Shown here piece by piece: positions 1 through 8,283 of a stretch of DNA of 13,233 nucleotides. The notes below the pieces were generated by a model. It was given only the letters and a program-made list of their open reading frames with translations. It was not told where the DNA came from and made no database searches. Position 1 is the stretch's first letter, and each line of letters opens with the position of its first letter. Position numbers and translations under genes: made by a program. Location of the stretch: contig QHXL01000019.1 of assembly GCA_003222935.1 (NCBI GenBank), positions 1 to 13,233 on the forward strand. The letters run 5' to 3'. Source of the DNA: Acidobacteriota bacterium (lineage in GTDB: Bacteria; Acidobacteriota; Blastocatellia; Pyrinomonadales; Pyrinomonadaceae).

Positions 1-1244
1 GAAGCCTGTGCGCCGGCGGACGATAGGTTAACGCGCGTGGTTTTCGATGTTTGACGGTCGTGGACGAAAATGTCTGCGCGACTGTTGGTGTCGTTTGGCG
101 CGAGGTTAGTCGCATTACTGGAAAAGACTACGTAGCGCCCGTCGGAACTGATCGAGCCGTCAAAAGACTGAGCGTCGGCGAGCGTACCATCTGAAGCACG
201 GCTAACGAGTGTTGTCGTGCCCGTGCGACGGTCGCGCACAAACACATCCGTTCGATTGTTTGTATCCCCACCGACCAGATCGTTCGCCGAACTCTCAAAG
301 ACCACGTAGCGGCAATCCGCACTGATCATTGTCTTGCCGATAACGAACCCGCCGGAGTATTCATTTCCTGCTTCGCCGTTAGTAGCTGCGCTGATCAACT
401 CTGTCGAAATGGTGGCCTGGGTCCCATCGTTAGCGGGAATCCTCAACGTGGCCGCAGACGGAGTTCCCAGGGTCGCCCCGCCTGACGGATTACTCAAGAC
501 CAGATTAATGGTTTCTGCCGGCTCTTCTGTTGAGTCGTTGATGATTCCAACTTCGAAGGTCTTCGATGTTTCGCCATTGGCAAAGTTAAGTGTTCCCTGT
601 GTTGACGTGTAATCCTCGCCGGCAATCGCACTGCCGTTTGAAGTCGCATATTGAATCGAAACTGCGCCGCCGCTACCGGAGGCGCGAGTGACGGTGATTG
701 TTGCACTAGCGTCGTTTTCGTTGGTTGTGTAAGTTGCGGCGCCAAATTGCAAACTGCCTCGCGGAGCCGGTGGCGCGGCAATGGTCCAGGGCGAGAATTG
801 AGTAACGCCCCCAAGTTCTACCCACTTGCTGGTCGTGTTTCGATTGGTCGCGCCCTGCATGGTCCAACCCGCTTCGTCTTTCCGCCACAGTTGTGTTGCT
901 GCGTCCGCGTTGCCGTTGAGTTCTGGATCGAGATAGTGGAGTCGCAAGGTTGCAGCGTAACCGCCGACACTGATGGGAGTGACCGTGTAAGTGCGGTTGA
1001 CTGCTTCCGAAAAATCAGCAGGCGACGACAGGGCGATATTCATGGTCACTTCGGTCGGGGGCACGCCCGAGGTGAAGTCAAGAGTTGTGAATGGGTTTCC
1101 GAAAGCTACTGGCGCGGAACAAGGGATGTTCTTGCGATGGACGTTACCGACCGTGTCGCCGTTGCCTTCCCACTTCACGTTGCACGGTAAGGTGATCGTA
1201 AACGCACCCGTGTTGAGCCGTCCTTCAAGGTACAGCGTCCCGCC
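1..1244 (-). CDS. Frame-shifted C-terminal continuation of the giant secreted protein: Calx-beta and TolB-like repeats (partial)
   Basis: This frame is open without a stop from about 1244 to the left window edge (about 414 codons) and has no plausible start of its own. The first in-frame ATG is at 1043-1041, in the middle of a folded-looking stretch with no clear ribosome site. In order it encodes the end of a beta-helix-like region (GGTLYLEGRLNTGAFTI), a linker domain of about 130 residues, a Calx-beta domain at roughly 440-740 (SIQYATSNGSAIAGEDYTST, then FEVGIINDSTEEPAETINL), and at least two TolB/PD40-like propeller repeats at roughly 1-350 (DCRYVVFESSANDL and DGRYVVFSSNATNL, each followed by a D-N-R-x-D-[VI]-FV-x-D-R motif). 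The beta-helix pattern runs straight across the frame change, so this is read as the same gene as the 1225-6357 frame. The C-terminus, including any sorting signal, lies outside the window. The domain names come from motif recognition, not a profile search. Confidence 0.78.
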
Positions 1245-4200
1245 GTTTAAACAACGTCGGGTTGGCCCAGGAGCCGATGCCGGCGAGGCTTTGCGATACG
1301 GGTGGCCCGGCAATTATGGAGGTACCAAAACCTATACCCAACGCACCAGCTATCGCGCCGTTGTTGGTCCAGTTGGTTCCGAAGAATTGAAGACCGGGAG
1401 CGTCGCTGAAAGTGTTGAGGGTGCCGTTGTTCGTGACGTTGCCGTACGCTCTCATGCCAAAGCTGCCGTACAGGGAAAATGTCGCGCCCGCGTCAATCGT
1501 CAGTCCGCCATTGGCAGTGATTCCAGTTCCTTTGACAGTACCAGCGGCTATTTCCAACAGAGGATCGATAATCACAGGAGTGAACGGACCTCCAATGTTA
1601 GCGATGCCGGTCGACTGTATCTTCAGGATAGTCGGGTTGTTAAGAGTCAGGGTGTGACTCCCAACGTTCAAGGTAGAGCCTGACCGAACCGCGAGTTGAT
1701 TGAGAGTGAAGGTGACGTCGCTGAGCAGCGTTACGTTGGCGGTTGAAGGTGTGTTGCCACCGACGCCAACATTCGTGGCGCCCCATGTACCTGTGCCGGC
1801 GATGAATTGTGATTTCGGCGCGTTGATAACATTGAAGTTGAGGAAGTCGATGTTGCCGATCGATCCGTTATTGGTGAACGTCGAACCGTTGAAATTAATG
1901 ATCGCGGTGTCGCTCGGCGGCCCGGCTTTTGTAACGGCTCCGTTGATCGTCACATCGCCGTGGGCGTAGAGCGCGGATGCCGTCATCGAGAATACGGCTC
2001 CCGGATCGACGACGAATGGTCCAAAGACTCCGCCTGTGTTCGAACTCGATAGCCCCGATTGATATACGATCGTGCCTGCAGCGATTGTCACTGCGGGACC
2101 AATCACTCCATTCACGGCCAGCACAGCGCTTCCATCGCTCGGCGCAAATCTAATATTGCCGGTGCCGATAACTACTCCGCCACCGCCCCCGGTACCAAAA
2201 AACTCCGTACCGTTGAAATTCAAAGTAGTGTTGCCTACGTCGAGCGTGCCGGCGTTCTGGATTGAGCGCCCGTTGAAAGTCCAGCTGCCGCTAATGACAA
2301 TCGTTCCGTTGTTTCCGATATCGCCGCTGCCACTGGTCAACGCACCACTAACAATCACCCTGGAACCCGGTGGAATTGAAAGTGTGGAGTTCATCTGCTG
2401 AGAACCCGCAATCTCCAAAGTATTAATCGCACGAAGCTCAATCCATTGATTGATGTTCCATGTGCCGTTGCCGGCTACGGTGTAGGTGAAGGCCTGACCA
2501 TCAGTGCCGAAACGTATTCCCTCGAGTGTCACTACGCCGTTGTTGGTGAACACGACCGGGTTGGCAGAATTCGACACGACAAAAATAAATCCTGACCCTG
2601 CGAGTGTGCCGCCGACAGTGATGCCCTTAGTGGTGAGAACCTTGTGTAGCGCGCCGCCTCCGATGACGTTTGTGCTGCCTCCGACGGTGATGTTCGCGTT
2701 TACTGTTCCGCCGAGAATCTGCAAGTTGCCTGTGATGCTAATCGGGTTGCCCGCAACTGAACCTGAAAGTTTAAGATCACGACAACCGCCGCCACCGGGA
2801 GTTGTAACAGCGTGCAGGATTTCGACGTCGTCGGACGGCGTCTGCCCGGGAAGGCGCGACCCGCAATTTCCGTTGCTGTCCGGTGCATTCCAGGTACATG
2901 GATTGGACCACTCGCCATTCTGTCGACTGATAAAGTTTGCAGTAGGCGGTCCACCCGAAGCGACATCGATCAGCCTCGTGTATTCGTTATCCGTTTCGTC
3001 GCTCTCTGAGATTTCTCCATTCGTGTCTACCACGATCTTGATTGTGTGTTGTCCCGCATTGAGTGGTCCTACTGGAAGATCCAGGAGGTATGTGTAATCC
3101 AGGACATTGAGTGGCGGGCTCACGTTGAAGCTGTGTACCTCTGAACCATCAATATAGAGTTTCGCTTGAAAGGACGTTGAGGTGGCACTGTCGCCATTGT
3201 TTATGATCGCTAGATCGACGTAGAGCAGATCGCTCGAGAGCAGCGACGAGGCATCCGTATTCGTTCCGGTCGTGTTGGACACGACCAACTTGTTGGACCA
3301 GCCAGCGAGCTGATGAGGAGTCAGGTTGGGCTTCAACTCGGGGGTTGGTGTAGGAGTCGGTGTGGGTGACGGTGAGTCTTCGACAGTTATTCGGTGTAGG
3401 AGCGGGATAAGGTTCACTCGTCCACTGCTGTCGGTCACGGTGAGAGACGCGAAGTAGGTGTCAGGCGTCGTATAAGTGTGAGCGACGATTGCGCCACTTC
3501 CCGTGGTGCCGTCGCCGAAATCCCAGGCCCATTCGACAATGCTTCCTGTCACGGCGGTCGAACCACTTCCGTCGAAATTCACCGTGAGAGGCGCGCTGCC
3601 GTTTTGTTCTGACAGTGTGACTTCGTCCCGAGGCGCGACCAATCCTTCTTCAAGAAGATACGGGGGCAAACCATCCCTTAGTTCTTCGAAAGTCGCCTCT
3701 TTAACCGCGGTGAGAATTTCATCAGAATCTCCCACTCCCATCGCTCCAATTCTTCCGCCTCCCCCATAGTGAAGGTTGGCCCAGTCGTTGAAACCAATCA
3801 ACGTAATTGGCTGGATTTCATAGTCACTGAAAATTTGCTTATCAGTAGCCGCCGCTGTGGTCTCGCATTTACGGTTGGGCCCATCGACGATAGCAACATC
3901 GGCGACCAGGTCGTCACCACCTGGGACAGTCTCCAGAGTAAAATCGGGACCGGACTTTACGCATATTGAATCGCCGTTAAGATCGGCTTTGACTGGTGCA
4001 ACGGTTAATAGGCCGTCGCAGTTCCAGTCGAGGGCGGGAGGGAGAAAAACTTTGTTGTAGAGGTTCGGATGCTCTACGCATTTGTTTGAACCAGGTGGGT
4101 TATTGAGGTTGCTGACACTGTTCCAAAACGTCGGATGACCGAACGGATCTATGATTCCGAGACTCTCAATAAGATTGTTCTCATTAAGCGTGGGAAGTGC

Positions 4201-6357
4201 AAATCTTGAATAATCAACTATTCGCTGTTTTCCATTCGGTTTGAGAACTCCAGGCGCCTGGAATTGATAATTCATGACGCTCAGGTAGTTTGGTTTGTAA
4301 TTAACACTGTCCACGCCGCCGTGAGCGAGCCCAAGGTTATGCCCCAACTCGTGCATGAACGTTCCCGCCACCTGCTCTACAGGCCGAGCCGCACCTTCAA
4401 GAGCGATTAGGAAGTCTGGACCTGGAGCTTTACGCGAGAGTCCGCTGTAAGGGCCACCGATACTGTTGCAGAACAGAGCGTAGTGGAAAATAGGACTTCG
4501 TTGACTCGACTCGAAGTGTAGCGCTTTGACTATGTCAACCTCGGTCCAACTGTAGCCGCTGTCATCGAGTATGCCGATCGTTTGTTGATAGGGCACCGGG
4601 CCGGAGCGTGATAATGCGCCCCAGGTTTTCTTGGGATCGGCGGCGTTCATCAGGCTGTCGTCGCCGACGTCCACATGCAGATTTATTCCGGTTTTGTTAT
4701 CTGGATTGGTGACCGGGGAGATAGCAAAAGAGTCAGTGACGGTCTTAATAGCCCTGGGATCCGGTTTATAGACCACCCCGTTTGGGGCGGGCACCATCCA
4801 GTCAACGTGGACAAAAATGTCTTTGTGCTTTGGATTGGCGCCCATCGCGGGCAGGTCAATAAAGGCTCCATCTATTGAAACGCCGTTTCGCTCCCAGTCG
4901 TCCGGAATTGCATCGCCATCTGTATCGGGCGAGCTTAAAAAAATGAAGGCCGATCCCTGGTTGACGTTCGCACCCAAGTCGCTTTGCGGGTTGGGACCGA
5001 CGTCGTCTGTTACCGCTCCGACAATTGCCGTGCTGCCACTAATGCCGACGGAAAAACCGAAACCGTCAAATGCCCCAACGTGTCGGCCACTCAGAGTTTG
5101 TTGATTGAGCCATGATCCGTCCTCGCGGTTGTAAACAAAAGCAGAGCCTACAACTCCGCCATCAAAACCGACGATCGCATTATCACCACTGACGGCGACC
5201 TTCGGAAAAGTACCGGCCCGGATGCCGTACGGGGGGACCAGCTTGGTCTCCTGCGCCCAGATGCCGTTGTTCCGTACAAAGACATACGCGCCTTGCCTTG
5301 TTTCGTCCGGGAGGTGCTCGGTGTTGCAATTTTCGCCGATCGCTCTGCAGCTGTAGCCAAGGTTGGTGTATGCGATTACTGCAGTATCACCACTGATTGC
5401 TAGCGATGAACTGGCGAATGCATCGCCCGTCTGAAAGTCGGTTGTGGTTAGCTTCTGCTGTATGGTCCACTGATCGCCGTTGCGGACGAAGACATAGACC
5501 GAGCCTTCTGGACCCTCGGCGGGATTGAAATCCGCCAGATCGTTGGCCTGTACGAGTGCCGTGTCTCCGCTGATCGCGACGAAGGAACCGAATGAACTGC
5601 CCGGCTGAAGATTTGCGGTCAGATTCTTTTGAGACCAGGTAGTACCGTTTCGCTCAAAGATATAAGCTCGAGCGGCCTGGGTGCCGACGACTGCCGTGTT
5701 GCCGCTGATCGAGACTGATCTGCCAAAGTTGTGCCGCAACCCCCCGTCATTTGCAGTCAGTCTCTCTTGCTGCAACCAGGTCACGCCGTTTCGCACAAAG
5801 ACATAAGCGGCTCCCTGATCCTCGTTTACTCCATTCGTATTGTTATCCAGATCGACGAGTGGAGATCCCACGACGACGGTGTTGCCGCTGATTGCCACCG
5901 AGAAACCAAATCTATCTCCCGAAAAGCCATCTTCATTGACGGTTAGCTTCTGCTGTTGCGTCCACTCAGCGCCGTTTCGGACAAAGATATAGGCCGAACC
6001 TTGAAAAGTTCCTCCCTCGTCATCTTCATGAGCTCCGACAATCGCTGTATCCCCACTTATTGCTACGGACCAGCCAAAGTAGTCGAAGGCGGTTCCATCT
6101 TGTGCTTGTAGATGCATCTGCTGCTGCCAGGGCGCTGTGAGGTCGGCCATCATGGCTGCTTCTAGTGATGCATAAGTGCCTTGTCGCTTGAGCTGATTGA
6201 TGGCTTCTTTGCCACTCAGCGTAAGAGCGTTCGGATTAACGTGCGGATTCAGCTTGTGAGATTGCTTTGCCTTGTTCCCGACCGTAGTCAGAAATGTCAC
6301 GGCGTAGATTAGCGTTAGGACAACAATAACCCGGTGACTTTTGAATTTCGAATACAT
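1225..6357 (-). CDS. Giant secreted multidomain metalloprotease (FG-GAP propeller, metzincin, PKD, CARDB, beta-helix); frame ends early at a frameshift
   Basis: This frame encodes 1710 residues. The start at 6357 was chosen because AAAAGGA lies seven bases upstream and the protein then opens with a signal peptide (MYSKFKSHRV followed by a hydrophobic run to about residue 26). An upstream ATG at 6663 would add 102 unlikely residues. Seven FG-GAP-type repeats (about 91-448, pattern FGxSVAISGDTAIVGA) suggest a seven-bladed beta-propeller. An acidic DTDGDAIPDDWE segment (478-489) resembles a calcium-binding linker. A zinc protease domain follows, with HELGHNLGLAHGG (669-681, HExxHxxGxxH: H669, E670, H673, H679) and a candidate Met-turn SVMNY (693-697), as in metzincins. 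Next come a PKD domain (about 918-985, WDFGDGT), a TP-repeat linker (about 997-1007), a CARDB-like domain (about 1010-1130), and from about 1145 to the end G/N/T-rich beta-helix-like repeats with NNG turns. The product is probably exported or surface-bound. The substrate is unknown. The frame ends prematurely at 1225, and the homologous coding continues in another frame to the left edge. Confidence 0.88.
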   Translation of the reverse strand: MYSKFKSHRVIVVLTLIYAVTFLTTVGNKAKQSHKLNPHVNPNALTLSGKEAINQLKRQGTYASLEAAMMADLTAPWQQQMHLQAQDGTAFDYFGWSVAISGDTAIVGAHEDDEGGTFQGSAYIFVRNGAEWTQQQKLTVNEDGFSGDRFGFSVAISGNTVVVGSPLVDLDNNTNGVNEDQGAAYVFVRNGVTWLQQERLTANDGGLRHNFGRSVSISGNTAVVGTQAARAYIFERNGTTWSQKNLTANLQPGSSFGSFVAISGDTALVQANDLADFNPAEGPEGSVYVFVRNGDQWTIQQKLTTTDFQTGDAFASSSLAISGDTAVIAYTNLGYSCRAIGENCNTEHLPDETRQGAYVFVRNNGIWAQETKLVPPYGIRAGTFPKVAVSGDNAIVGFDGGVVGSAFVYNREDGSWLNQQTLSGRHVGAFDGFGFSVGISGSTAIVGAVTDDVGPNPQSDLGANVNQGSAFIFLSSPDTDGDAIPDDWERNGVSIDGAFIDLPAMGANPKHKDIFVHVDWMVPAPNGVVYKPDPRAIKTVTDSFAISPVTNPDNKTGINLHVDVGDDSLMNAADPKKTWGALSRSGPVPYQQTIGILDDSGYSWTEVDIVKALHFESSQRSPIFHYALFCNSIGGPYSGLSRKAPGPDFLIALEGAARPVEQVAGTFMHELGHNLGLAHGGVDSVNYKPNYLSVMNYQFQAPGVLKPNGKQRIVDYSRFALPTLNENNLIESLGIIDPFGHPTFWNSVSNLNNPPGSNKCVEHPNLYNKVFLPPALDWNCDGLLTVAPVKADLNGDSICVKSGPDFTLETVPGGDDLVADVAIVDGPNRKCETTAAATDKQIFSDYEIQPITLIGFNDWANLHYGGGGRIGAMGVGDSDEILTAVKEATFEELRDGLPPYLLEEGLVAPRDEVTLSEQNGSAPLTVNFDGSGSTAVTGSIVEWAWDFGDGTTGSGAIVAHTYTTPDTYFASLTVTDSSGRVNLIPLLHRITVEDSPSPTPTPTPTPELKPNLTPHQLAGWSNKLVVSNTTGTNTDASSLLSSDLLYVDLAIINNGDSATSTSFQAKLYIDGSEVHSFNVSPPLNVLDYTYLLDLPVGPLNAGQHTIKIVVDTNGEISESDETDNEYTRLIDVASGGPPTANFISRQNGEWSNPCTWNAPDSNGNCGSRLPGQTPSDDVEILHAVTTPGGGGCRDLKLSGSVAGNPISITGNLQILGGTVNANITVGGSTNVIGGGALHKVLTTKGITVGGTLAGSGFIFVVSNSANPVVFTNNGVVTLEGIRFGTDGQAFTYTVAGNGTWNINQWIELRAINTLEIAGSQQMNSTLSIPPGSRVIVSGALTSGSGDIGNNGTIVISGSWTFNGRSIQNAGTLDVGNTTLNFNGTEFFGTGGGGGVVIGTGNIRFAPSDGSAVLAVNGVIGPAVTIAAGTIVYQSGLSSSNTGGVFGPFVVDPGAVFSMTASALYAHGDVTINGAVTKAGPPSDTAIINFNGSTFTNNGSIGNIDFLNFNVINAPKSQFIAGTGTWGATNVGVGGNTPSTANVTLLSDVTFTLNQLAVRSGSTLNVGSHTLTLNNPTILKIQSTGIANIGGPFTPVIIDPLLEIAAGTVKGTGITANGGLTIDAGATFSLYGSFGMRAYGNVTNNGTLNTFSDAPGLQFFGTNWTNNGAIAGALGIGFGTSIIAGPPVSQSLAGIGSWANPTLFKRRDAVP
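1239..1251 (-). other. Frameshift site in the giant secreted-protein gene
   Basis: Reading on the minus strand, the upstream frame goes TTT AAA CGG CGG GAC GCT GTA CCT and stops at TGA (1227-1225). The frame that continues the protein is GGC GGG ACG CTG, which begins one base later. A TTTAAAC string lies here, but its codon phase (TTT AAA C) does not fit classical -1 slippage (T TTA AAC), and the required change is +1 (or loss of 2 bases). Restoring two bases, to read TTT AAC AAC GGC, would give the motif LFNNGGTLYLEG, matching the NNG repeats elsewhere in the protein. A two-base loss or one-base gain is the simplest reading. Whether it is a biological mutation or a sequencing/assembly error cannot be told from this window. 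Confidence 0.75.
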
Positions 6358-6487
6358 TGGAATCCTTTTGCGCGGAACACGCTGAGCCGAAAAAGACAGG
6401 CTTAGTCGGAGAATTCCAGTCTGGACCTTACAGTCAAAACAAGAGGGCTCCAGACTGTGAATGGAGAGAACGGCATCATGAACGTGG

Positions 6488-6517
6488 CTTATAGCAAGGA
6501 GGGTTGGACGAATGTAA
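6488..6517 (-). promoter_or_regulatory. Weak sigma70-like promoter candidate for the giant metalloprotease gene
   Basis: Read on the minus strand, TTACAT (6517-6512) and TATAAG (6493-6488) are separated by 18 bases. They resemble the -35 and -10 consensus at 4 of 6 and 5 of 6 positions. This would give a leader of about 130 bases before the ATG at 6357. The match is only suggestive, because promoter consensus in this phylum is loosely defined and such pairs arise by chance. Confidence 0.28.
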
Positions 6518-6563
6518 CTACCTATGTAGGTAGGTAGGGAGTGAGGGAAGTGCGCGTTACGAG

Positions 6564-6634
6564 TGTCCGACGAACTTTTAGTTTGTCGTGATGGTGGCCA
6601 GGTGAAAGATCGATAAACTGGAGTTCGTCGGACA
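6564..6634. repeat. Palindromic repeat, family 1, copy A
   Basis: This is an imperfect inverted repeat. The left arm (6565-6588) begins GTCCGACGAACT and ends AGTTTGTCG. The right arm (6611-6633) is its near-complement, ending AGTTCGTCGGAC. They enclose a 22-base spacer. The outer 12 bases of each arm match perfectly and the inner parts carry a few differences. The same arms recur at 7960-8027 with a different spacer. This copy lies in the divergent space between the two protease genes. No target-site duplication is visible. It could be a REP/MITE-like element or a structured RNA element. Confidence 0.85.
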
Positions 6635-6699
6635 TGTTGACTTACCATTCCTCGTTGCCGCAAACTTGGGCTCCCCCGACGAACCGAGCGAATCCTTAC

Positions 6700-6735
6700 A
6701 AGAATTTTCTGGTACGCATGTTCCGGGGAATTCTT
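6700..6735 (+). promoter_or_regulatory. Leader hairpin upstream of the serine protease gene
   Basis: AAGAATT (6700-6706) is complementary to AATTCTT (6729-6735). The pairing extends inward through 6712/6723 with three G-U pairs, giving a stem of about 13 pairs around a 10-base loop. It lies about 55 bases before the ATG at 6791. It could be a leader-RNA structure or an operator. No known riboswitch class was recognised, and the G-U content makes this tentative. Confidence 0.3.
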
Positions 6736-6790
6736 TGCGACGCCAGCAACATTGCTGACCTCAACACTTCATCAACATAAGGAGATCCAA

Positions 6791-7900
6791 ATGCGTCAGA
6801 TTAGAACCATTGCCCTCTTTTCATGTGTGGCGTTAGTTTTAGTGGGAAGTTCGTTACTAACGCCAGGTCTGGCCGACGGCGGCAGCAATCATCGAGTACG
6901 AAACCTGCACCTTGGTGTGTCAGGTGGAAATACGAATGATAGGTCTCGTCTTTATTGCTGTAGCGGAACGCTCGGCTCGCTAGTTACTGATGGAACCACA
7001 ACATACATTTTGAGCAATAATCACGTACTTGCTCGCGGTGATCAGGCGACGGCTGGTGAAGATGTATCTCAGCCGGGAATGATCGACAACAATTGCAACG
7101 TTGCGACAGTGGTAGCTGACTTTTCCATTGCTTCACCGCTCGGGTCGAACGTCGACGCCGCCCTGGCCCAATTGCGCACGGGAACAATGGATCCAACAGG
7201 GTTCATTGAGGACATCGGAGTGCCAAGCGGTAATGTGGTAAACCCCTCAGTGGGTCTCTCGGTGGCGAAGAGTGGGAGAACGACAGGTTTTACAGCCGGT
7301 ACCATTGGCTCGGTCAATACCAGCGTCAATGTGCAATATCAGAAGAGTTGCGGTCAGGGTAAAAAGTTTACGGTTGGTTACACGAACCAGGTAGTGATCA
7401 ATAGTAGTTCGTTCAGCGCGGGTGGCGACTCCGGATCTTTGATCGTTACCAACAATGCATCGCATAATCCGGTTGCCTTATTGTTTGCCGGTAGCAGCAG
7501 CTCAACGATAGGAAATCCGATTGGAGAAGTACTGTCAAAACTTAGCACTGTCTCTGGAAGATCGATTACCTTTATTGGCGGTGTTAGTAGTCCTCTCGGA
7601 GGTCAAGCTCTCTTGAATCAAGGTGAACAGCAACCTTTTATTCCTGGTCTTGGACAGGGAAGATCATTACCTCAGCAGGCGATTGATCACGCTTCTGCGG
7701 TGTTGGAACAGAATCGGGCACGTTTCATGGCCCAGCCTGGAGTGATCGGTGTAGGAGTTGGCGCTTCGGACAAGGATGATGGAGAAGCCGCCATAGTTAT
7801 TTACGTTGACCGGACATCAGGAGCAAGGCCTCAGTTTACTGATACGTTGGATGGCCTCGCTGTCAGGGTGGTCCATACAGATCCATTCATCGCTTTCTAA
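6791..7900 (+). CDS. Secreted trypsin-like serine protease, NAL1-like
   Basis: The product is 369 residues. The start at 6791 is supported by AAGGAG at 6779-6784 and by the signal peptide that follows immediately (MRQIRTIALF, then a hydrophobic core to about residue 28, with a likely cut near LADG). An upstream ATG at 6752 has no comparable ribosome site. The catalytic domain spans about 55-265. The expected triad of a chymotrypsin-fold protease is visible: H78 in ILSNNHVLA, D122 in SNVDAALAQL and S214 in GGDSGSLIV. Four cysteines (C56, C57, C102, C187) could form disulfides. A C-terminal segment (about 297-369, containing GVIGVGVG and AIVIYVD) resembles the small tail domain often seen behind NAL1-type proteases. 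That group contains plant NARROW LEAF 1 and many uncharacterised bacterial members; the assignment is from memory of the family, not a search. The gene is divergent from the giant metalloprotease and is followed by a strong hairpin. The substrate is unknown. Confidence 0.87.
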   Translation: MRQIRTIALFSCVALVLVGSSLLTPGLADGGSNHRVRNLHLGVSGGNTNDRSRLYCCSGTLGSLVTDGTTTYILSNNHVLARGDQATAGEDVSQPGMIDNNCNVATVVADFSIASPLGSNVDAALAQLRTGTMDPTGFIEDIGVPSGNVVNPSVGLSVAKSGRTTGFTAGTIGSVNTSVNVQYQKSCGQGKKFTVGYTNQVVINSSSFSAGGDSGSLIVTNNASHNPVALLFAGSSSSTIGNPIGEVLSKLSTVSGRSITFIGGVSSPLGGQALLNQGEQQPFIPGLGQGRSLPQQAIDHASAVLEQNRARFMAQPGVIGVGVGASDKDDGEAAIVIYVDRTSGARPQFTDTLDGLAVRVVHTDPFIAF

Positions 7901-7920
7901 CTTTGCATCCATGATGATTT

Positions 7921-7955
7921 CGAGGCGCGGAAGAGCACCACTCTTCCGCGCTTCG
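7921..7955 (+). terminator. Hairpin terminator downstream of the serine protease gene
   Basis: An 11-bp perfect stem (GCGCGGAAGAG at 7925-7935 with CTCTTCCGCGC at 7941-7951) encloses a 5-base loop. It extends outward by four more pairs, one of them a G-U, to 7921/7955. It starts 21 bases after the stop codon. The following T-tract is weak (TTCGTG), so termination may be imperfect or factor-assisted. Confidence 0.65.
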
Positions 7956-7959
7956 TGCT

Positions 7960-8027
7960 GTCCGACGAACTTTAGTTTGTCGTGATTCTCGCTTGCGACA
8001 GTTCGACAAACTTAAAGTTCGTCGGAC
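7960..8027. repeat. Palindromic repeat, family 1, copy B
   Basis: The left arm (7960-7982, beginning GTCCGACGAACTTTAG) and the right arm (8004-8027, ending TTCGTCGGAC) are complementary except for a one-base length difference, and enclose a 21-base spacer. The arms match copy A at 6564-6634 almost exactly, while the spacers differ. The element begins five bases after the protease terminator hairpin, so the two copies bracket the protease gene. Confidence 0.87.
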
Positions 8028-8063
8028 TTTCGCTTTGAGTTGAACAAAAGTTAACTTCGTGGC

Positions 8064-8165
8064 ATGAAGTCAGTACCGAAACGAGGTAGCGTCGGGTTGC
8101 TCTACGACTTGAGCCCAATAATTTCAAACGGACCCGACGCTACCGCGTTTCGGTACTGACTTCAT
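8064..8165. repeat. Long inverted repeat, family 2
   Basis: Arms of 33 bases (8065-8097 and 8132-8164) match at 32 of 33 positions when one is reverse-complemented, and one further A-T pair extends them. The loop is 34 bases. The arms contain GTACCGAAACG and GGTAGCGTCGGGT. The sequence is unrelated to family 1. No coding potential or target-site duplication was seen. Transcribed, it would form a very stable hairpin. Confidence 0.88.
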
Positions 8166-8198
8166 CGCCGCGAGAGTAAGTGAATTTTGCAAGAGGCT

Positions 8199-8214
8199 CT
8201 TTAGCTTGTCGTGA
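8199..8214. repeat. Decayed half-copy of palindromic repeat family 1
   Basis: CTTTAGCTTGTCGTGA matches the inner left arm of copy B (7970-7985) at 15 of 16 positions, including the TGA just outside the arm. No opposite arm is present nearby. It may be the remnant of a third copy, or a chance match. Confidence 0.4.
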
Positions 8215-8283
8215 CTCAATAAGACGTGAGCTTTGATAAATTCCTAAGGCCTTCTGATCAGCGTTCCTTTCTACTCAGATCGC

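Noticed and set aside
1245..1251. TTTAAAC as a classical -1 ribosomal slippery site
   Set aside because: The heptamer is in the wrong codon phase (TTT AAA C rather than T TTA AAC) and the continuing frame needs a +1 shift, not -1.
651..1683. Overlapping plus-strand reading frames of 179 and 230 codons opposite the giant gene
   Set aside because: The minus strand encodes recognisable Calx-beta and beta-helix sequence here. The plus-strand products are low-complexity, lack domains and have no ribosome site.
6358..6663. N-terminal extension of the giant protein to an ATG at 6663
   Set aside because: The extension lacks a ribosome site, precedes an obvious signal peptide and would overlap the palindromic repeat.
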